The translations under genes were made by a program, and so were the position numbers. Shown here piece after piece: positions 36,545-46,348 of a stretch of 64,000 nt of DNA (positions are counted from its first letter, which is position 1; each line of letters begins with the position of its first letter). The notes beneath the pieces were generated by a model. That model did no database searches. It had not been told where the DNA came from and saw only the letters and a program-made list of their open reading frames with translations. The stretch comes from Roseiarcus sp963805295 (GTDB lineage: Bacteria; Pseudomonadota; Alphaproteobacteria; Rhizobiales; Beijerinckiaceae), in contig CAWDTW010000018.1 in NCBI GenBank assembly GCA_963805295.1, positions 65,135 through 129,134 of the forward strand. The letters run 5' to 3'.

Positions 36545-36940
36545 GTGGACAAAGCCGAGATCGTCAAGCTGCGCGATTTTCTGCGCAAATCCTTCGGCGC
36601 GCCGACGCTGCAGGTCGCGCCGAGTTCGAGGTCGGCGGAGTCCGCGGACGTGTCGTTCGGCGAGCGCAAAATCGGCGCGATCACGGTGGACGACGAGGAC
36701 GGCGATCGTTCGTTCTCCTTCGCGATGAAGGTCCCGGTCGGGCGACCCGCGCTGCAGGACTACCTCAGGAAGATGTTCGGCAACGACAAGCTCGCCGTCG
36801 TCGCGCGGCTCAAGAAGACGGACTCCGTCGAGCTCAACAACGGCGCCGAGTTCCTGGGCGTCATTTCCGCGGACGATCCGAAAGGCTCGAGCTTCACCTT
36901 GCAAATGGCGATTCTGGACATCGACCTCGACGAGGCGTGA
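36545..36940 (+). CDS. DUF3126 family protein
   Basis: A 131-residue alphaproteobacterial protein starting DKAEIVKLRDFLRKSFGAPTLQVAP, the DUF3126 signature, with a GERKIGAITVDDEDGDRSFSF strand region. In this copy the domain extends with PVGRPALQDYLRKMFGNDKLAVVARLKK, which looks like a second partial copy of the same fold. Start taken as GTG at 36545 because family members begin MDKAE and GGGTGAGG lies just upstream. An in-frame GTG at 36536 is possible. Its location right after cysE is conserved in relatives. Function is unknown. Confidence 0.82.
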   Translation: MDKAEIVKLRDFLRKSFGAPTLQVAPSSRSAESADVSFGERKIGAITVDDEDGDRSFSFAMKVPVGRPALQDYLRKMFGNDKLAVVARLKKTDSVELNNGAEFLGVISADDPKGSSFTLQMAILDIDLDEA

Positions 36941-36978
36941 GGGCGCCCGGCGCTTCGTCGCGCCGCTCGGCGGAGATC

Positions 36979-37524
36979 ATGGCAATGCCGCTCTATTCGC
37001 TTCAAGGCCGCCGGCCGCTGCTGCCGCCCGAAGGCCATTTTTGGATCGCCCCCGACGCAAACCTCATCGGCGACGTCCGGCTCGGGCGCGACGTCGGCGT
37101 CTGGTTCGGCGCGGTCCTGCGCGGCGACAACGAGCCGATCGTCGTCGGCGCGCGCACGAACATTCAGGAGCTTAGCATGCTGCACACCGACATGGGCTCC
37201 CCGCTCGAGATCGGCGAGGATTGCACGATCGGCCACAACGCCATCCTGCACGGCTGCGTCATCGGGGACGGTTCGCTGGTCGGCATGGGCGCGGTCGTGC
37301 TCAACGGCGCCAGGATCGGCCGCGGCTGTCTCGTCGGCGCTCGGGCGCTGGTGACGGAGGGCAAATCCTTTCCCGACCATTCGGTGATCATCGGCTCGCC
37401 GGCCAAGGCGCTCCGCACGCTCGACGCCGCCGCAATCGAGGATCTCCGCCGCTCCGCCACGCACTACGTCGAGAACTGGCGCCGCTACGCCTCGGGGCTG
37501 AAGCGAATCGACCGAGGGGCGTAG
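36979..37524 (+). CDS. Gamma-carbonic anhydrase family protein
   Basis: A 181-residue left-handed beta-helix protein (PaaY/YrdA/CaiE type). The metal histidines are visible in MLHTDMGSP and IGHNAILHGCVIGDGS. The C-terminal helix runs from SPAKALRTLDAA to HYVENWRRYASGLKRI. The ATG at 36979 is chosen over an upstream alternative because CGGAGA precedes it and the family starts there. Possible carbonic anhydrase or structural role. Confidence 0.92.
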   Translation: MAMPLYSLQGRRPLLPPEGHFWIAPDANLIGDVRLGRDVGVWFGAVLRGDNEPIVVGARTNIQELSMLHTDMGSPLEIGEDCTIGHNAILHGCVIGDGSLVGMGAVVLNGARIGRGCLVGARALVTEGKSFPDHSVIIGSPAKALRTLDAAAIEDLRRSATHYVENWRRYASGLKRIDRGA

Positions 37525-37537
37525 GCGGGCGCAAACG

Positions 37538-38149
37538 TCAAAGGACGAGGTCTGCGCCGAACTCCTCGGCGGGCTTCGTTCGCGCGAACTCGACCGCGAT
37601 TCCGTCATCCAACAGACGCACGACCTGGCCCGGCGTCGAGCCGACCGTGACGCGCTCGCCGACCGCCGGCCGCGCGTCGACCGCGATCGCCGCGCCCGAC
37701 TGCGAGACGTCCATCACTATGGCGGCGAATTCGCGTCCGTTTGCGAGCCTGACCGTCGTGCGCGGATCGCGCGGCTGAATGCGTTCATGCCGCCGATCTT
37801 CCGGCATTCCAAGCGATGCGCGATTGGCGAGCCAGGTCAACTGGTCGGCGAGCTTGCCGCGTTTGGCGGGCGGCAGTTTCATTTGGACGGCGAAGCCGCC
37901 GAAGAATGTGCGCGCGACGGTCCCCTCGAGGCGGCCGAGGTGGTCCAGATAGACGACGATGCGCTCCCCCGGCTCGACGATGGCGTCCGACGCCAAGGCG
38001 ATGCCGCCGGGCGACATGTCGATCGTGACGCAATCGAATTCCCGACGATCCGAGCGCATGAAGCGTCCGGTCAGACAGACCGTCACCCGCTGATGGCGCC
38101 GCCGCTCGGCGATCGCCAGTTCGATGACGCTCCGCGCTACGACGCTCAC
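37538..38149 (-). CDS. Tandem PilZ-domain protein
   Basis: A 203-residue protein with two PilZ domains. The first has RRRHQRVTVCLTGRF and IDMSPGGIAL, matching the c-di-GMP-binding RxxxR and D/NxSxxG motifs. The second has RRHERIQPRDPRTTV and MDVSQSGAAI, also close to consensus. It probably binds cyclic di-GMP and controls surface or motility functions. I chose GTG at 38149, preceded by GAGGAG, over a TTG at 38230. Confidence 0.88.
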   Translation of the reverse strand: MSVVARSVIELAIAERRRHQRVTVCLTGRFMRSDRREFDCVTIDMSPGGIALASDAIVEPGERIVVYLDHLGRLEGTVARTFFGGFAVQMKLPPAKRGKLADQLTWLANRASLGMPEDRRHERIQPRDPRTTVRLANGREFAAIVMDVSQSGAAIAVDARPAVGERVTVGSTPGQVVRLLDDGIAVEFARTKPAEEFGADLVL

Positions 38150-38281
38150 CCGGCCATGCTCCTCGCGCTGTTTGGCTCGTTGCGCGGGGCGCCGAAGCAG
38201 AGAAAAGGGCGCGTCGAACAAGCATCGCAACTGTATCGGGCAGGAATTAACACAGTGTTACACGGTTAACGTTCCGTTGCG

Positions 38282-38881
38282 TCAAGTCCCGCCACTCTCG
38301 CGCCAGGCGACAAGCAGACGTCCGCGCGGCGCGGGAGCGCTCGGGGCGGAAAACGCGCGCTGGGGCTCCGCGGCTTGCGCCGGGGGGATGGCCGGATCGA
38401 GCGCCTTGACGGAGGTCAGCATCGCCGGGCCGGCGCCAACGAGGCCGAGCCAATGGGGCGCGGCATTGGCGGCGAGAGAGCCGAGCATGCGGGAATGAGT
38501 CGAGCCGTGATGACGGAGCGGCAACAGCGTGATCTCGATGTCGAGCGGGCCCAGTCCCGGCGGCCGAGCTTCCGCGCCGAGAAGACAGGGCCGCGATTTG
38601 TCCGCAACGCCGTGCAGGGCGGATTTGATCCCGGGCCGATCGAGCTCGCGCCAGAGCTTGAGGAACGAGAGCCCCCGCAACTCCCGCAGGAACAGGGCGT
38701 TGACCCGCGATCCGCTGATGCGGAAGGGAAACCCGGCTGCGGCGTCGAAGTCCAGCACGAATGTTTCAGCCAGAATGCCGCGAATGGCGCCGGGTTCGAT
38801 GTCGTTACGCTCGGGCGCGCAGCGCCCTGCGCCGAGCGCGTTCCAGTACGCATAGAGTTCTTTGGAGACTGCATGTCTCAT
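38282..38881 (-). CDS. PAS_5-type PAS domain protein
   Basis: A 199-residue protein with a single PAS_5 domain (ELYAYWNALGAGRCAPERNDIEP, then ILAETFVLDFDAAAGFPFRISGSRV and LPLRHHGSTHSRMLGSLA). Such alphaproteobacterial proteins have no output domain and unknown role. They often lie near PilZ genes, as here. GGGGAGAGGACG lies directly before the ATG at 38881. Confidence 0.85.
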   Translation of the reverse strand: MRHAVSKELYAYWNALGAGRCAPERNDIEPGAIRGILAETFVLDFDAAAGFPFRISGSRVNALFLRELRGLSFLKLWRELDRPGIKSALHGVADKSRPCLLGAEARPPGLGPLDIEITLLPLRHHGSTHSRMLGSLAANAAPHWLGLVGAGPAMLTSVKALDPAIPPAQAAEPQRAFSAPSAPAPRGRLLVAWRESGGT

Positions 38882-39160
38882 CGTCCTCTCCCCCTTTGGG
38901 GCGGTCGGCGCCTGTCTCAAAAGAAAACGAGATCTCGTCATGGCGCCTGCCCGCGCGCCACGCTGCAGGGACCATGCCGGCCAATGCCGGGACAAGGACG
39001 CGGCCGCGCTTTCCCCACCAAGACGCGGCGTTAAGGATAACGGCCGGAGGCCGCGATCCGGCCGTTTCTCCGTGTCGCGGGTCCAGACTTGCAGTTTCCC
39101 GAGATTTCCGCCAAGGCGCCGCGTCCGATCGAAAGGCTTAGATGATCATGGTTGACTTGC

Positions 39161-39977
39161 ATGGTTGACATGCCGCGGGGCCCGCCGCCGGGCCACGAAC
39201 CGATGTTCAACGTCCCGGCCGTCGTCGTCGCGCTGGCGGTCCTCTTCATAGCGATCTATGCGGCGTTCGACTGGGCGCGTCCCGAGGTCCAGGACCTCGT
39301 CATCCGCGATTACTCTTTCGTGCCGGGGCGATTGACCGTCTCGTTCTGGCCGGGGCAAGCGATCAAGCTTCTGATCCGGTCGAACACGGATCCCGCAGCG
39401 CTCGAGCAGGCCCGCGCGATGCGCGAACTGCACGCCTTGAGCGGCGGGCCGAAACTCTGGACGCTGCTGACCTATGCCTTCCTGCACGGATCGTGGACGC
39501 ATGTCCTGCTCAACACGATCTGGCTCGTCGCCTTTGGACCGCCGGTCGCCCGTCGTTTTGGGACGGTGCGGTTTCTCGTGTTCATGGCCGCAACCGCGAT
39601 CGCCGGCGCGCTCGCGCATTGGGCGAGCGCGCCCATGGATTTCTCGCCGCTCATCGGGGCCTCGGGTGCCGATTTCGGGACTGATGGGCGCCGCGACCCG
39701 GTTCATGTTTCAACCTGGGGCGCCGCTCAGCTCTTCGGGCTTCAGGGGCGGGGTCGAGATCGAAGACGTTCCGGCCGCGTCGATCAAGGGAATTCTCGTC
39801 GACCGTCGCGCGCGCATTTTTCTCGGCGTCTGGTTCGTCGCGAATTTCGTCTTCGGCGCCTTCGCTCAGTCCCTCGGCCTCTCGGACATGCCGGTCGCCT
39901 GGGTCGCGCACGTGGGCGGCTTTGCCGCCGGGATCTTTTTGTTTCCGCTCTTCGACCGGGGCGGACAGGGCGCGTAA
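39161..39977 (+). CDS. Rhomboid-family intramembrane serine protease, one frame break
   Basis: Protein of about 271 residues with six or more helices. The conserved segments are LWTLLTYAFLHGSWTHVLLNTIWLVAFG, the serine motif GASGA(ISG) and the histidine in VAWVAHVGGFAAG. The frame breaks at about 39669-39673 inside the serine motif, where an extra C (GGTGCCGAT for GGTGCGAT) turns GAISGLMGA into GADFGTDG. The rest, in another frame, is open to 39977. Without the indel both catalytic residues are present. The ATG at 39170 is an alternative start. Confidence 0.87.
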
Positions 39978-40186
39978 GCCAAGTCTTCTCCCGAATCTCG
40001 ATGACCAGAACCGATGGATGAGACGCGGCGGGCCTCCGCGGCTGGAAATGGCGGCTGCGGCCAGGGCGCCCGTCGTTTGAAGGAAGGTCCGCTTGGAGGG
40101 TACTGGCGGGCGAGGCTCGCTCCGAATTCCTACGGGAGAGAAGAGCGAGCCAGCCGCCAGGCAGAGTGAAGCCGACGCCAATCTGG

Positions 40187-40331
40187 GTAACCGGGGCAAA
40201 TTCCCGGGCACGCAACTGCACAAAGCAAAATGCTGCAGTTGCGAGATTGAATCTTATCAAGCGCTTGCGCGAGCGCCGGCCTTCTGAATTTTTTCCTCCC
40301 GCGCTCCTGCCCGGGAATTTGCCCCGGTTAC
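40187..40331. mobile_element. 145-bp MITE related to the IS66 element at 102-1833
   Basis: The terminal inverted repeats (40187-40209 and 40309-40331) are identical over 23 bp to those of the insertion sequence. An exact 8-bp target duplication CAATCTGG flanks it at 40179-40186 and 40332-40339. Internal sequence is unrelated to the transposase and holds a 10-bp hairpin (CGCAACTGCA 40211-40220 with TGCAGTTGCG 40234-40243). There is no coding capacity, so it would be mobilised in trans by the IS66 transposase. Confidence 0.95.
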
Positions 40332-40556
40332 CAATCTGGGTCATAAGCATTTGAAACGATTGAGTGTCGCCGCTAAAGCGGCGTCAAAGCCGGCGAAAGC
40401 CGAATGTCGAACGCCGGCCCCGATCGTCGAAACGCGCGGGAACCGCGAGACCGCGCCGAACGCCGACGCGCGAAACCCTGGCGAAGCGCGACGCGTCGGC
40501 TTGGCGCGAATGGGTATGAGCGCTCACCGACGCGGGCCGCTCGCTCAAAACAGCAG

Positions 40557-42785
40557 TCACGCGGCGCTCGACGTCGTGGCGGACTGGACGGCGGTCGGCA
40601 GGCGGGCGAGCATGGCGATCAGTGCGCGGTCGGCCAGAACCGCGACCCGCTCCTTGGGCTTCAGCCAGGCGCAGGCGTCCTCGATCGTCTCGGCGTCAGT
40701 GAGCTTGGCCGCCGCCACCGCGGCGTCGACGTCGACGTCGCCGAGGCGGTGGCGCGGCGTCTCCGGCAAGAACGCCTCGTGGATCGCACGCAGGTTCGCG
40801 TCCGCATGGATCGCGATGAGAGCGTCCTCGTGGTCGTGGCCGACGCGGGCGAGTTCGTCCGAGAGCGCGTTGGCGCGTTGGACGACCTCCGGCGGCGACG
40901 TCTCTTCGGGCGTGCGCAGCAAGCCGATCCGGCGCATGCCCAGTCCAAGCCACAATTGTCCGCTCGCCCAGGAAAGCGGAATGGAGAGAATGAGGCCCGC
41001 GATCGTTGGCGACATCCACAACACCAGCGAGGGCGAGATTAGCGCCGCGGCGAACAGAGTGATCACCCCGAGCAGCGCGTGGGCGCGATGGCGGCGCGCA
41101 ATGCTGCGAAACGGGATCGATCCGTCGTCGCGCCGCTGCGGGCTCCAGCCGGTGTCCCGTCCCGACACGATCTGCGCCACCGAGCCGGACTGAATCAGCA
41201 TCATGATCGGCGCGAGGGCGGCGGAGATGACGATCTCGACAAAGGTCGACGCGATGAGCCCCGGCGCGCCGCCTGAGCCCCTGCGGGTCGGCCCGTCGAA
41301 GAGCGCGATGACGAGGCCGAGGAACTTGGGGGCGAGCAGGACGGCGATCGTCAGTTCGAACAGTTGCAGCGCGCGTTGGTAGTCGAACCGAGGCCAGGCC
41401 GGAAACAGCGAAAACTCGGCGGTGAAATATTCGGGCCGGATATAGTGCGACTGCAGCACCAGCACGATGCCGACGATGAGCTGGGCCATCCACAAGGGCG
41501 AGGCGAGGTAGCCCATGATGCCGGTGGCGAAGTGCTGACGCGTCGCCCAGACGAGGCCCCTGGCGCCGATGATGCGGGAGTGCTGAAGATTGCCCTGGCA
41601 CCACCGCCGGTCGCGGGCCGCGAGGTCGATGAGCGACGGCGGGCCTTCTTCGTAGGAGCCGCCGAGGGTCGGCAGCATGTAGACGGAATATCCGGCGCGC
41701 CGGATGAGCGCCGCCTCGACGAAGTCGTGGCTGAGAATGTGGCCGCCGAACGGAGGTCTGCCCGGCAAATCCGGCAGGCAGCAATGATCGGCGAAGGCGC
41801 GGGTGCGGATGATCGCGTTGTGGCCCCAATAATTGCCGTCGCGCCCCGCCCACGCGGTGAGGCCCGCGGCGAGGACCGGGCCGGCGATGCGGGCGGCGAA
41901 TTGCTGCACCCGAGCAAACATCGTGTTGCGATTGATGACGAGCGGAAGGCTCTGAATGATGCCGCTGTCCGGGTCCGCCTCCATCGCCGCCGCCAGGCGG
42001 ACGACGGCGTCGCCCGACATCACGCTGTCGGCGTCGAGCACCAGCATGTGCGGATAATGGCCGCCCCAGCGGGTGACGAAGTCGGCGATGTTGCCGGCCT
42101 TGCGGCTCGAATTCTTGCGCCGCCTGCGATAGTAGACGCGCGCGTGCGGCAAGCACTCGCGCATCGCGACGAACGCCCGCTCTTCGGCGATCCAGACGTT
42201 GGCGTCGGTCGTGTCGGAGAGGAAGAAATAGTCGAACGCCGAGCCGAGGCCGGTGCGCTCGACGTCTTCGATGATGGCCTGCATCGCGCCGAAGACGCGC
42301 GACGGCGCCTCGTTGTAGATCGGCATCACGACCGCCGTCCTTCGGGACAGCGAGTCCGGCAGGGGTACGCGCTTGTCCGAATGCGCCAAGAGCCAGACGA
42401 AGCCGACGATGCTCGCGGTGAACGACAGCGTGACCCAGGAGAACGTAACGACGAACAGGAAGACCATCACCCATTCGAGCGCGGTGATTGTGCCGACTTC
42501 GACCACCTTGTACATCTGATTGGCGCCGTAGGCGGTGAGCGCCAGCGCGCCCCCGAACACGACGAACCGCGCGAGAACGGTGGTCGCGGCGGGGCGCGGG
42601 TTCACCCAGGCGCGCCGCTCCCCCGGGGAGAACCGCCGGAAAGACTGCGCCGGCATCGTGAGCGGGGCATAGCCCGGCATCGACGAGCCGAGGGATGAGC
42701 CAAGGGATGAGCCAAGCGACGAGCAGACATCGCTCGGCGGCGCCTCGGCCGTCGGGAGCGTCACGCTGTCCATCGATAGAGCCAT
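40557..42785 (-). CDS. opgH: Periplasmic glucan glucosyltransferase OpgH
   Basis: A 742-residue inner-membrane GT2 enzyme that extends the glucan backbone from UDP-glucose. Transmembrane helices flank a cytoplasmic catalytic domain with VVMPIYNEAPSRVF, FFLSDTTD, VLDADSVMSGD and the QxxRW-like RRWCQGNLQH. The C-terminal membrane helices contain LQLFELTIAVLLAPKFLGLV. A 12-bp tandem repeat codes LGSS three times near the N-terminus. The start overlaps the end of opgG by 25 bases, so both are one operon for osmoregulated periplasmic glucans. Confidence 0.96.
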   Translation of the reverse strand: MALSMDSVTLPTAEAPPSDVCSSLGSSLGSSLGSSMPGYAPLTMPAQSFRRFSPGERRAWVNPRPAATTVLARFVVFGGALALTAYGANQMYKVVEVGTITALEWVMVFLFVVTFSWVTLSFTASIVGFVWLLAHSDKRVPLPDSLSRRTAVVMPIYNEAPSRVFGAMQAIIEDVERTGLGSAFDYFFLSDTTDANVWIAEERAFVAMRECLPHARVYYRRRRKNSSRKAGNIADFVTRWGGHYPHMLVLDADSVMSGDAVVRLAAAMEADPDSGIIQSLPLVINRNTMFARVQQFAARIAGPVLAAGLTAWAGRDGNYWGHNAIIRTRAFADHCCLPDLPGRPPFGGHILSHDFVEAALIRRAGYSVYMLPTLGGSYEEGPPSLIDLAARDRRWCQGNLQHSRIIGARGLVWATRQHFATGIMGYLASPLWMAQLIVGIVLVLQSHYIRPEYFTAEFSLFPAWPRFDYQRALQLFELTIAVLLAPKFLGLVIALFDGPTRRGSGGAPGLIASTFVEIVISAALAPIMMLIQSGSVAQIVSGRDTGWSPQRRDDGSIPFRSIARRHRAHALLGVITLFAAALISPSLVLWMSPTIAGLILSIPLSWASGQLWLGLGMRRIGLLRTPEETSPPEVVQRANALSDELARVGHDHEDALIAIHADANLRAIHEAFLPETPRHRLGDVDVDAAVAAAKLTDAETIEDACAWLKPKERVAVLADRALIAMLARLPTAVQSATTSSAA
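42681..42728 (-). repeat. 12-bp tandem repeat in opgH
   Basis: Four near-identical 12-bp units (GGATGAGCCAAG-type on the plus strand) encode the LGSS repeats after residue 22 of OpgH. The middle two units are exact copies. Units keep the frame, so copy number can vary without breaking the gene. Confidence 0.8.
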
Positions 42786-44290
42786 GTCTCGCTGACCGCC
42801 TGATTGTCGACGTTGAGCGTCAGTCGGAGCTCAGAATAGGTTTCCGACCCAGGGTCAAGATCGAAAACGACGCGGACCGAGCGCCGGTCCTTGTAGGGGT
42901 AGAGCCTGACCGAAACGACCTTGCCGGGATTGGCTTGAATGTCCGCCGTGGCGGCCGCGGCCTTCTGCGGATCGGCGAACGCGTCGCCCGCCATTTCGAC
43001 GGCGAAGCGCGTGCGCGCGCCGATCTTGCCCGCGCGGCTCGACGTGCAGATCGCCTGCGGCGGCCTCGACGGGGGCGTCCAGCACCAGAACTGGCGATAC
43101 GCCAGCGACAGGGCCGCGCGAGCGGCGATGCCCGCCTTGGGGCGCCACTGGGCGATGATGTTCGCGTTGTTTTCCGCGGCGGCCGGAATCTCGAGCAGGC
43201 GCACGTCGCCTGCGCCCCAATCGCCGATCGGCTCGATCCACAGCGTCGGACGCAATTCCCATCGGCCTTCGTCGTCGTAAAAGGCGTCGAGGCTCCGCGA
43301 GCGCTGCACCAGTCCGACGCCGCGAGGGTTGAGGTCCGAGAAGGCGGAAATCTGCAGGGTCTCGCGATTGCACACCGGCCGCCAGAGCCATTCGCCCTTG
43401 CCGGACAGGACCTGCAGGCCGGTGACTTCATAGACCGCGGCGCGCCAGTCGTCGGCGCGCCGGTGATCGAGGCCGCTGAAGAGGTAATCCGCCGCCATCG
43501 CGCCGATGCCGAGCTTGTCGGTCGCCACGCGCGCGATCAGCGTCATTTCGGTGTCGATAATCGTCGTCTCGAGCGGTCGGATGGTGAAGCGGAACGCGCC
43601 GGTCACGCTTTCCGAATCGAGCAGAGCATACATCGTCAGCGTGTTCGACGCCGGGGTCGGCTTTTCGACCCAGAATTCGCGGAACAACGGGAATTCCTCG
43701 CCCGGCTCGTCGCCGGTGCGGATCGCCAGCCCCCGCGCCGTCACGCCGAATTCCTGGCCGCGGGCGCGCGAGCGGTAGAAACTCGCGCCCTGGAAGATCG
43801 CGGCGTCTTGGAATCCCTGATCCGAGGCCTTGAGGATGCGCAGGCCGGAAAATCCGAGATCGCCCATCGCGGCCGGCGGCCGCAATTTGCCGAAATCGAA
43901 GTCTGCGGGGTCGTAAATGACCTTCTGCGAAAGGCCGTTTTCGACGATGTTGATCGTGATCGGCGTCGTATAGACGAAGCCGCGATGCAGCGGCTCGAGG
44001 GAGAAGCCGACCTTGTCGTCGGCCCAGATCGCGGTTCCCGGCGCGCGCCGGATCGAGGCGTACTCGTCGAAGGTAAGCCCGGAAAAGACGCTGGGCAGGG
44101 GCGCGTCGGGCGCCTTGAACGGCGCCGCGGCGAGTTGGACGGCGGCCTTCAGAACCGCGTCGGCGGCGAACGGCACAGGCGAGGCCAGCGGCTCGGCCGC
44201 AGCGGGGACAGCGCCCGCGCGCGCGCCCGCCGCCGCGAGCGCCCCGCCGAGGGCGAAGCCCAAAAATTCGCGACGTTGCGGTTCCGCCAT
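42761..44290 (-). CDS. opgG: Periplasmic glucan biosynthesis protein OpgG
   Basis: A 509-residue periplasmic protein needed with OpgH to make and branch osmoregulated glucans. It starts with a twin-arginine signal (QRREFLGFALGGALAAAGA), unlike the Sec signal of E. coli OpgG but like OpgD. The family blocks FSGLTFDEYASIRR, the FWVEKPTPASNTLTMYALLDSES segment and AFYDDEGRWELRPTLWIEP are intact. I chose the ATG at 44290 because the Tat motif follows. It is coupled to opgH and divergent from glmU. Confidence 0.94.
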   Translation of the reverse strand: MAEPQRREFLGFALGGALAAAGARAGAVPAAAEPLASPVPFAADAVLKAAVQLAAAPFKAPDAPLPSVFSGLTFDEYASIRRAPGTAIWADDKVGFSLEPLHRGFVYTTPITINIVENGLSQKVIYDPADFDFGKLRPPAAMGDLGFSGLRILKASDQGFQDAAIFQGASFYRSRARGQEFGVTARGLAIRTGDEPGEEFPLFREFWVEKPTPASNTLTMYALLDSESVTGAFRFTIRPLETTIIDTEMTLIARVATDKLGIGAMAADYLFSGLDHRRADDWRAAVYEVTGLQVLSGKGEWLWRPVCNRETLQISAFSDLNPRGVGLVQRSRSLDAFYDDEGRWELRPTLWIEPIGDWGAGDVRLLEIPAAAENNANIIAQWRPKAGIAARAALSLAYRQFWCWTPPSRPPQAICTSSRAGKIGARTRFAVEMAGDAFADPQKAAAATADIQANPGKVVSVRLYPYKDRRSVRVVFDLDPGSETYSELRLTLNVDNQAVSETWLYRWTA

Positions 44291-44610
44291 AATTCTCTTC
44301 GTTCGATCGTCGCCAAATCTGCCCGCGCACGGCGGCCGGACCGGCGTCTTCATTTCAGACAGGACGATAAATCAGCGCCTTACGAGGGAAGAACGCGTCG
44401 TCGCGCCGCGGGCCGCCCCAGCTCGAGACTTGTATATGCTTTTTTGCGGCGCAGCGAGACGCATTTTGTCTCACGGCGAAAATGGGGTTTCGCTTGACGC
44501 GCGCCGCCGGATAGAACCGGCGGCGCGTCTCCGACAATAACGCGCTCGACGCCGATTTGGGAGCATTGGATTGCGCGCTAGAAGACGCCGCGCCGACTGG
44601 GAGCAGATCC

Positions 44611-45957
44611 ATGAGTTCCGACGCCCGCCGCTGCCTCACCGTCGTCCTTGCCGCCGGCGAGGGCACGCGCATGCGCTCCAGCCGGCCGAAGGTGCTGCAC
44701 GGGATCGCAGGCCGCTCGATGCTCGCCCATGCGCTCTCGGCCGTGCGCGAGGCGGGCGCGGACGCGGTTGCGGTCGTCATCGGTCCGGACCGGGACGACG
44801 TCGCCGCCGAAGCGCAAAAGGCCGCGCCGAACGCGGGCGTCTTCGTTCAGCGCGAGCGGCGCGGCACCGCCCATGCGGTTCTGGCGGCGCGCGACGCGAT
44901 CGCGCGCGGCTATGACGACATTGTGGTCACATACGCCGACATTCCCCTCATTCGAGCCGCGACGCTCAAGGCGATGCGCGACAGCCTCGCCGAAGGCGCG
45001 GGGCTCGTAGCGCTGGGCTTCGCCCCGGCTGATCCGGCCGGCTACGGCCGGCTCATCGAGCGCGGGGGGCGGCTCGTCGCAATCCGCGAGCACAGGGACG
45101 CGAGCGCCGAGGAAAAGGCGGCTCGGCTTTGCAACGCCGGTCCTATCGCCTTCGGCGGCGCGCAGGCGCTGTCGATGCTCGAGGCGGTGAAGCCGCACAA
45201 TGCGCAGAACGAATACTATCTCACCGACCTCGTGGAAATCGCCAACGCGCGCGGGCTCGCAGCGCGAACGCTCGAGGCCGACGAGGCCGAAGTCATGGGC
45301 GTCAACGACCGCGCCCAGCTCGCGGTCGCCGAGGCGACGATGCAGGCGCGGCTGCGCAGGCGGGTCATGATCGAGGGCGCGACGCTGGTTGCGCCGGAGA
45401 CGGTCTTTTTGTCGTGCGACGCCAGGATCGGGCGCGACGTGCTGATCGAGCCGCATGTGGTGATCGGCCCCGGGGTCGTGATCGAGGACGGCGCCGTCAT
45501 CCACGCCTTTTCCCATCTCGAGGGCGCGCGGGTGGCGGGCGGGGCGGCGGTCGGCCCCTATGCGCGGCTGAGGCCCGGCGCCGACATCGCCGAGAAGGCC
45601 AAGATCGGCAATTTCGTCGAGATCAAGAAGGCTTCGATCGAGGCGGGCGCCAAGGTCAATCACCTGAGCTACATCGGCGACGCGAGGGTCGGCGCGAACG
45701 CCAACATCGGCGCGGGCACGATCACCTGCAACTACGACGGCTTCTCGAAGTTCAAGACCGACATCGGGGCAGGGGCCTTCATCGGCTCGAACTCGGCCCT
45801 CGTCGCCCCGGTCACGATCGGCGACGGCGCTTATGTCGGCTCGGGCTCGGTCGTCACCAAGAACGTCGCGCCGGACGCGCTCGCCGTCGCCCGCGGCCGG
45901 CAGGAGGCCCACGCCGGCTGGGCGAAGGCCTTCCGGGCGAGGCACAAGAAGGGGTGA
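44611..45957 (+). CDS. glmU: Bifunctional UDP-GlcNAc synthesis enzyme GlmU
   Basis: A 448-residue enzyme. The N-terminal uridyltransferase has LAAGEGTRMRSSRPKVLH and GTAHAV. The C-terminal left-handed beta-helix acetyltransferase has YARLRPGADIAEKAKIGNFVEIKKA, NHLSYIGDA and NIGAGTITCNYDG. It acetylates glucosamine-1-P and joins it to UTP to give UDP-GlcNAc for peptidoglycan and lipid A. The ATG at 44611 begins the catalytic domain 9 codons on. Divergent from opgG. glmS is not in the window. Confidence 0.97.
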   Translation: MSSDARRCLTVVLAAGEGTRMRSSRPKVLHGIAGRSMLAHALSAVREAGADAVAVVIGPDRDDVAAEAQKAAPNAGVFVQRERRGTAHAVLAARDAIARGYDDIVVTYADIPLIRAATLKAMRDSLAEGAGLVALGFAPADPAGYGRLIERGGRLVAIREHRDASAEEKAARLCNAGPIAFGGAQALSMLEAVKPHNAQNEYYLTDLVEIANARGLAARTLEADEAEVMGVNDRAQLAVAEATMQARLRRRVMIEGATLVAPETVFLSCDARIGRDVLIEPHVVIGPGVVIEDGAVIHAFSHLEGARVAGGAAVGPYARLRPGADIAEKAKIGNFVEIKKASIEAGAKVNHLSYIGDARVGANANIGAGTITCNYDGFSKFKTDIGAGAFIGSNSALVAPVTIGDGAYVGSGSVVTKNVAPDALAVARGRQEAHAGWAKAFRARHKKG

Positions 45958-46262
45958 GCAGGGCGGCTTTTGCGAGCCAAACGCCGTTGAGCGCCGCTTT
46001 AGTGGCGGGGGCTTTCCTTTTCAGAGAGTTAGCCGCCGGTTTAGCGTCGTTCGTTCGAAATTGTCCGGGAGGCGGCCTTCCACCCGGCATTGTGGACGCG
46101 CCCAGGCACTCGCGGCGCCCGTCCGGTCCGCGCGCAAAGCGTCGCCGGGCCGGGCCGGGCCCGTAGCTTCGAAGTGAAAGGATCAAACGGGGGCCAAAGA
46201 GCGTCAGGTTTCATGGCGCCGGAGCGTGGGTTCCCAGAAAAGAAGTTGTCGCGCGTTCGCTC
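45958..46262. other. Intergenic after glmU
   Basis: About 300 bases without a supported gene. Nothing beyond the CRP-type site that follows it was recognised. Confidence 0.5.
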
Positions 46263-46278
46263 TGTGACGCACGTCACA
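46263..46278. promoter_or_regulatory. Perfect CRP/FNR-family binding site
   Basis: TGTGACGCACGTCACA matches the CRP consensus TGTGA-N6-TCACA exactly. It lies 70 bases upstream of the truncated gene at 46349, so it was probably that gene's activator or repressor site. Confidence 0.75.
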
Positions 46279-46348
46279 GACAACACGGCCATTACGGACG
46301 ATTATTGCACAACACGGATTTTGGGAGTGACACAATGGCGCCTCGGGA

